64,000 bases of DNA. It comes from Melghiribacillus thermohalophilus (lineage in GTDB: Bacteria; Bacillota; Bacilli; Bacillales; Alkalibacillaceae). This document shows, one piece after another, positions 63,915 through 64,000 of the stretch. Under the pieces are notes generated by a model. The model was not told the DNA's origin. It saw nothing but the letters and a program-made list of their open reading frames with translations, and did not search any database. The position numbers and the translations under genes are program-made. Numbering within the stretch: position 1 is the stretch's first letter; each line of letters opens with the position of its first letter. The stretch is from contig NZ_SMAN01000004.1 of the NCBI RefSeq assembly GCF_004342905.1, positions 1 through 64,000 on the forward strand, in the 5' to 3' direction.

Positions 63915-63971
63915 GCGTTTTTTCCTTCTATGAAAGAACATGATAAAATAGAAGGGAAAAACGCTTTTTTG
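63915..63971 (+). terminator. terminator of hflKC
   Basis: A 16-bp stem (GCGTTTTTTCCTTCTA with TAGAAGGGAAAAACGC, one wobble) and a T6 tail. The loop and right arm contain ATGATAAAAT, which could be a -10 box for a gene beyond the window. Confidence 0.85.
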
Positions 63972-64000
63972 TGGAATATAACCTGAACCGGCAGGTCGTT

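Overview
The window looks like chromosomal DNA of a spore-forming Firmicute of the family Bacillaceae. It is moderately AT-rich, uses AGGAGG-type ribosome binding sites with frequent TTG and GTG starts, and follows the Bacillus subtilis gene order from rpsD to phoPR. Spore genes (sspA, ytfJ, ytrH, ytrI) mark an endospore former. The combination of an hflKC pair behind phoR, a PspA/DUF350/aminopropyltransferase cluster and LPXTG surface proteins would suit a Virgibacillus/Lentibacillus-like genus, but that is a guess. No tRNA, rRNA, CRISPR array or intact insertion sequence was seen.

Region 1 (1-13.1 kb) is accessory and partly decayed. It holds a two-component system broken in both genes (a stop codon in the kinase, a frameshift in the regulator), an intact LPETG-anchored leucine-rich-repeat protein, a class D-like sortase, a frameshifted and truncated GLUG-repeat protein, a CBS-like scrap, a PadR/HAAS/ABC-transporter module with a clear inverted-repeat operator, and a membrane diguanylate cyclase.

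Region 2 (13.6-32.8 kb) is core: rpsD with a structured leader, ytrP (GAF-GGDEF), ytsP (free methionine-R-sulfoxide reductase), refZ, ezrA, nifZ-thiI (tRNA 4-thiouridine), sspA, ytcJ, ytfI-ytfJ, ytxK, an EcsC-family gene, uspA, ytkK, ald and an M24 peptidase. Several genes found here in B. subtilis (tyrS, hisJ, braB, tpx, ackA, as I recall that map) are absent.

Region 3 (32.9-37.3 kb) is an inserted envelope-stress module: a DUF4178 protein, PspA, a DUF4247 lipoprotein, a DUF350 membrane protein and a membrane-bound spermidine-synthase-like enzyme. It is preceded by a sequence matching an ECF sigma (SigW-type) promoter. This is the best candidate in the window for an incompletely described system.

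Region 4 (37.4-64 kb) is core metabolism and replication: ytkL, ytoI, ytpI, nrnA, ytrI/ytrH, dnaE, then malic enzyme-GntR-accDA-pfkA-pyk (pyruvate/malonyl-CoA supply), fxsA, ytvI, the TCA genes citZ-icd-mdh, phoPR and hflKC. A perfect FadR-type palindrome downstream of the malic enzyme promoter, with a FadR-like gene just after malic enzyme, suggests local control of fatty-acid precursor supply. A cre-like site lies in the citZ leader.
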